Positions 32,994 to 35,399 of a stretch of 35,399 bases of DNA are shown here, piece by piece. A model generated the notes under the pieces. It worked only from the letters and a program-made list of their open reading frames with translations, was not told where the DNA came from and made no database searches. Origin of the DNA: Bacteroidetes bacterium OLB12 (lineage in GTDB: Bacteria; Bacteroidota; Bacteroidia; Cytophagales; Cyclobacteriaceae). Each line of letters starts with the position of its first letter. Positions within the stretch are counted from its first letter, which is position 1. Location of the stretch: contig LNFR01000116.1 of NCBI GenBank assembly GCA_001567185.1, positions 1 to 35,399 of the forward strand, in the 5' to 3' direction. Made by a program: the position numbers and the translations under genes.

Positions 32994-33218
32994 ATGGAAC
33001 CGTGGTTAAACAGCTTAAAAACAGAAACTCCTCAACAAGGATTTGAACTGGCCATTAAACTGGCCCGCATGGGTGTGAAATATACCCAACCCGATATGGA
33101 AGTACTTAAGGCAGGAAGAAAAGCGTATGCAGAAGATGCAGAGTTCCTCATTAATGCCTCGCAGGTAATTGCTATCCATTTTCAAACTGTAGCCAGGGCA
33201 AACAATTACTGGAACTAA
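32994..33218 (+). CDS. Small conserved-looking protein of unknown function
   Basis: 74 residues, helical and without Cys or signal (FELAIKLARMGVKYTQPDME, AGRKAYAEDAEFLINASQVI). The ATG follows an AT-rich leader typical of Bacteroidota genes. I do not recognise a family. A strong hairpin shared with the convergent aconitase gene lies 50 bp downstream. Confidence 0.6.
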   Translation: MEPWLNSLKTETPQQGFELAIKLARMGVKYTQPDMEVLKAGRKAYAEDAEFLINASQVIAIHFQTVARANNYWN

Positions 33219-33268
33219 TCATAAGCCTGAAGAACGATGGCAATTCAGGTACAATCAATTGTACGTTG

Positions 33269-33315
33269 AGGTTTGACTGGAGGAACAAAATTTTCTGTCC
33301 CTTCCAGTCAAACCT
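33269..33315. terminator. Shared terminator between small gene and aconitase
   Basis: AGGTTTGACTGGA (33269-33281) and TCCAGTCAAACCT (33303-33315) form a perfect 13-bp stem around a 21-nt loop. It overlaps the aconitase stop codon at 33308. A smaller palindrome GTACAATCAATTGTAC (33249-33264) lies beside it. Serves both convergent genes. Confidence 0.65.
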
Positions 33316-35399
33316 GTTCTTCCAATCTTTTTCGCAACACATATTGAAGTATGCCCCCGTGCGCAAAGTACTCCACTTCAATGGGAGCATCCAACCGGGC
33401 TGTTACTTTAAAGTGAGTGACCTTACCGGATGGATGCGTTGCCGATACATCGAGTATTTTATGCGGTGTTAGTCCGTTGGCCAGGCCTGTTATTTCATAC
33501 GTTTCACTGCCATCTAATCCTAATGAGACAGCATTCTGTCCGTTCATAAATACTAAAGGTGCCACACCCATTTGTACCAGGTTGCTACGGTGTATGCGTT
33601 CAAAACTTTCAGCAATTACCGCCTTCACACCCAGCAGGAAGGTGCCCTTTGCCGCCCAGTCGCGGGACGACCCCGATCCATACTCTTTTCCGGCCAGTAT
33701 AACCAACGGTGTTTTTTCTTTTTGATACGTCATAGCCACATCAAAGACAGTATCCACCTTTTTTGTAGGGAAATGTAAACTGTAGCCGCCTTCCTGATCA
33801 ACGATTTTATTTTTAATACGCACGTTGGCAAAAGTTCCCCGCATCATCAATTCATGATTGCCTCTTCTGGAACCATACGAATTAAAACTGTTTTTGGAAA
33901 CCTGGTGGCTGATCAGGTACTTACCTGCTGCCGATGTTTCTTTAAACGAACCCGCAGGCGAAATATGATCGGTAGTAACGGAATCACCTAAGTACAACAA
34001 TACCCTTGCCTGGCTAATATCGGTAACGGCTTCGGGCGTAGCTTTAATATCTTTAAAGAACGGTGCCTCTTTGATGTAGGTTGATTGTTCGTTCCATTCG
34101 AAATTTTCTGAAAGGTTCACCTCCAACTGCTGCCAATCTTCCGAGCCATCGAAAATAACATTGTACACTTCATCAAAGTCTTCCTGTTTTAAACAGTTGT
34201 TGATGGTTTGTTGTATTTCATCTCTGGTTGGCCAGATGTCTTTCAAATAAATGGCCTTACCGTTCGGATCAAAGTCGATGGGATCTTTTGTTAGGTCGAT
34301 ATCGATCCGGCCGCATAAAGCATAGGCCACCACCAACATGGGCGACATGAGGAAATTCATTTTCACCTGCGGATGCACGCGGGCTTCAAAATTTCTGTTG
34401 CCCGACAGCACCGAGGCAGTAATCAGTTTACCATCGTCAACGGCTTTTGCTATGGCCGGTGGCAGCGGACCCGAATTGCCAATACAGGAAGTACATCCGT
34501 AACCAACAGTATGAAAGCGTAGCGCATCTAAATATTCATTTAATCCCGATCGCTCAAGATAGCGCGTAACAACTTTCGATCCGGGCGCGAGCGAAGTTTT
34601 TACCCACGACTTTGTGCGCAGTCCTTTTTCAATTGCATTCTTCGCCAGGAGGCCCGCCCCGATCATTACTTTCGGATTGGAGGTATTCGTGCAACTGGTT
34701 ATGGCCGCAATCACAATGCTTCCGTCACTCAACACAAATTCTTTGTTTGCCTGCTTTATCCGTACGCTTCGCAGCTTGTCGTCCACGGCAATCACTTTCT
34801 GCGGACTTCCTTGTACTGGTGTTTCATCAAACGTAAATTCTGTACCCGAACCTCCTTTGTAAAGCCAGGCATATTCTTTTCTGTCCTTCTTCTCTTCATA
34901 CTTCCGGTTAAACTCGCTCTTCAGTATTTCAGAAAATTTATTCTTTAAATCTTTTACAAAAACTTTATCCTGTGGCCGCTTGGGTCCGGAAACGGTTGGC
35001 TCTAACGTGGACAGATCCAACGCCACCACCTTTGTGTAGGTGATGTTTTCCTTACCGGTTCTCCACAATAAATTTTCTTTGCAGTATTGCTCCACGATTT
35101 CAATCTGTTGTTTGGATCGGTTAGTGGCTTGCATGTACTCCAGTGTGCGATTGTCTATAGGGAAGTACGTTACCGTGCAGCCAAATTCGGGCGACATGTT
35201 GGCAATCGTTGCCCGATCGGTAACACTTAAATTATTTAAGCCGTCACCAAAAACTTCAACAAATTTTCCCACCACCCCGGTATCTCTTAACAGGCGGGTA
35301 ATGGTAAGCACCAAATCCGTAGCGGTGCAATGTTCGGGAATAGAGCCAGAAAGTTTCAATCCGATTACTTCGGGGCACGTAAAAAAAAAAAATTGGTTG
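33308..35399 (-). CDS. acnA: Aconitate hydratase, C-terminal three quarters, runs off window
   Basis: The visible part follows AcnA from PEVIGLKLSGSIPEHCTATD to the C-terminus. The cluster Cys are present: AAITSCTNTSNP and YGCTSCIGNSGPLPP. Later landmarks are GNRNFEARVHPQ, YLGDSVTTDHISPAGSF and AGKEYGSGSSRDWAAKGTF. It interconverts citrate and isocitrate in the TCA cycle. The frame stays open through the window edge, but the A12 run at 35381-35392 gives NQFFFFTCPEVIG; with one A fewer it reads QPIFFFTCPEVIG, closer to the usual GQPxxF text, so a homopolymer error is suspected. An internal TTG at 35359 is not the real start. The gene ends in a shared terminator. Confidence 0.93.
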   Translation of the reverse strand, partial: NQFFFFTCPEVIGLKLSGSIPEHCTATDLVLTITRLLRDTGVVGKFVEVFGDGLNNLSVTDRATIANMSPEFGCTVTYFPIDNRTLEYMQATNRSKQQIEIVEQYCKENLLWRTGKENITYTKVVALDLSTLEPTVSGPKRPQDKVFVKDLKNKFSEILKSEFNRKYEEKKDRKEYAWLYKGGSGTEFTFDETPVQGSPQKVIAVDDKLRSVRIKQANKEFVLSDGSIVIAAITSCTNTSNPKVMIGAGLLAKNAIEKGLRTKSWVKTSLAPGSKVVTRYLERSGLNEYLDALRFHTVGYGCTSCIGNSGPLPPAIAKAVDDGKLITASVLSGNRNFEARVHPQVKMNFLMSPMLVVAYALCGRIDIDLTKDPIDFDPNGKAIYLKDIWPTRDEIQQTINNCLKQEDFDEVYNVIFDGSEDWQQLEVNLSENFEWNEQSTYIKEAPFFKDIKATPEAVTDISQARVLLYLGDSVTTDHISPAGSFKETSAAGKYLISHQVSKNSFNSYGSRRGNHELMMRGTFANVRIKNKIVDQEGGYSLHFPTKKVDTVFDVAMTYQKEKTPLVILAGKEYGSGSSRDWAAKGTFLLGVKAVIAESFERIHRSNLVQMGVAPLVFMNGQNAVSLGLDGSETYEITGLANGLTPHKILDVSATHPSGKVTHFKVTARLDAPIEVEYFAHGGILQYVLRKRLEEQV

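Overview
The window looks like a chromosomal segment of a Bacteroidota bacterium, probably from the Cytophagales. The grounds are AT-rich leaders with few Shine-Dalgarno sequences, several promoters of the Bacteroidota type (TAnnTTTG at -7), and Bacteroidota-flavoured families (DUF6922/AbiEii pair, PepSY-helix protein next to a CbiX lipoprotein, SRPBCC/ArsR cluster). No mobile element, rRNA or CRISPR array was seen.

Layout. 1-1000: 5' part of an Rrf2 regulator gene cut by the window edge, tRNA-Thr(CGT), a small membrane protein and tRNA-Pro(CGG). 1000-4300 (minus strand): a NO/iron-stress block with a DGC-domain protein, a hemerythrin remnant, a hemerythrin, a Cys4 protein, DUF488, the Fe-S repair protein Ric and an Rrf2 regulator. 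4300-8800 (minus): an operon for a CuA-type heme-copper enzyme lacking the active-site Tyr (probably a NO reductase) with a SCO chaperone, then a TDT-family transporter. 8900-11300 (plus): a 608-residue Cys-rich protein resembling nitronate monooxygenases and a second intact Rrf2 regulator. 11300-13500 (minus): cytochrome c, a NorB-like protein with an eroded active site, and a 6-pyruvoyltetrahydropterin synthase homologue. 13500-17300: nadA, then tnaA-tpl on the minus strand. 17393-22326 (plus): a quinol-NO-reductase-like protein with the substitutions of NO dismutase, a degenerate Ric paralogue and an adenosylcobalamin-dependent ribonucleotide reductase. 22400-35399: mostly ordinary genes (HxlR regulator, U32 peptidase/ferredoxin pair, hydrolase, CbiX lipoprotein, beta-propeller, AbiEii pair, ArsR/SRPBCC operon, aconitase running off the right end).

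The unifying signal is a palindromic 20-bp operator, roughly AAAGGAYAAATTTRTCYTTT, found nine times by eye. It lies in front of the DGC gene, ric, the first Rrf2 gene, the CuA-enzyme operon, the 608-aa gene/transporter, the cytochrome c/nadA divergent pair, tnaA, the dismutase-like gene and the U32/ferredoxin pair. With two nearly identical Cys3 Rrf2 proteins nearby, the likely picture is one NO/Fe-S-responsive regulon covering NO removal, Fe-S repair and oxygen-independent metabolism. The centrepiece is the putative NO dismutase (2 NO to N2 + O2).

Data caveat: reading frames break at A/T homopolymers, always as if one base too many, in at least five places (the Rrf2 gene at 1-129, twice; the Rrf2 gene at 3885-4256; the cytochrome c at 13053-13461; tnaA; and probably aconitase). 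Sequencing error is at least as likely as gene decay.
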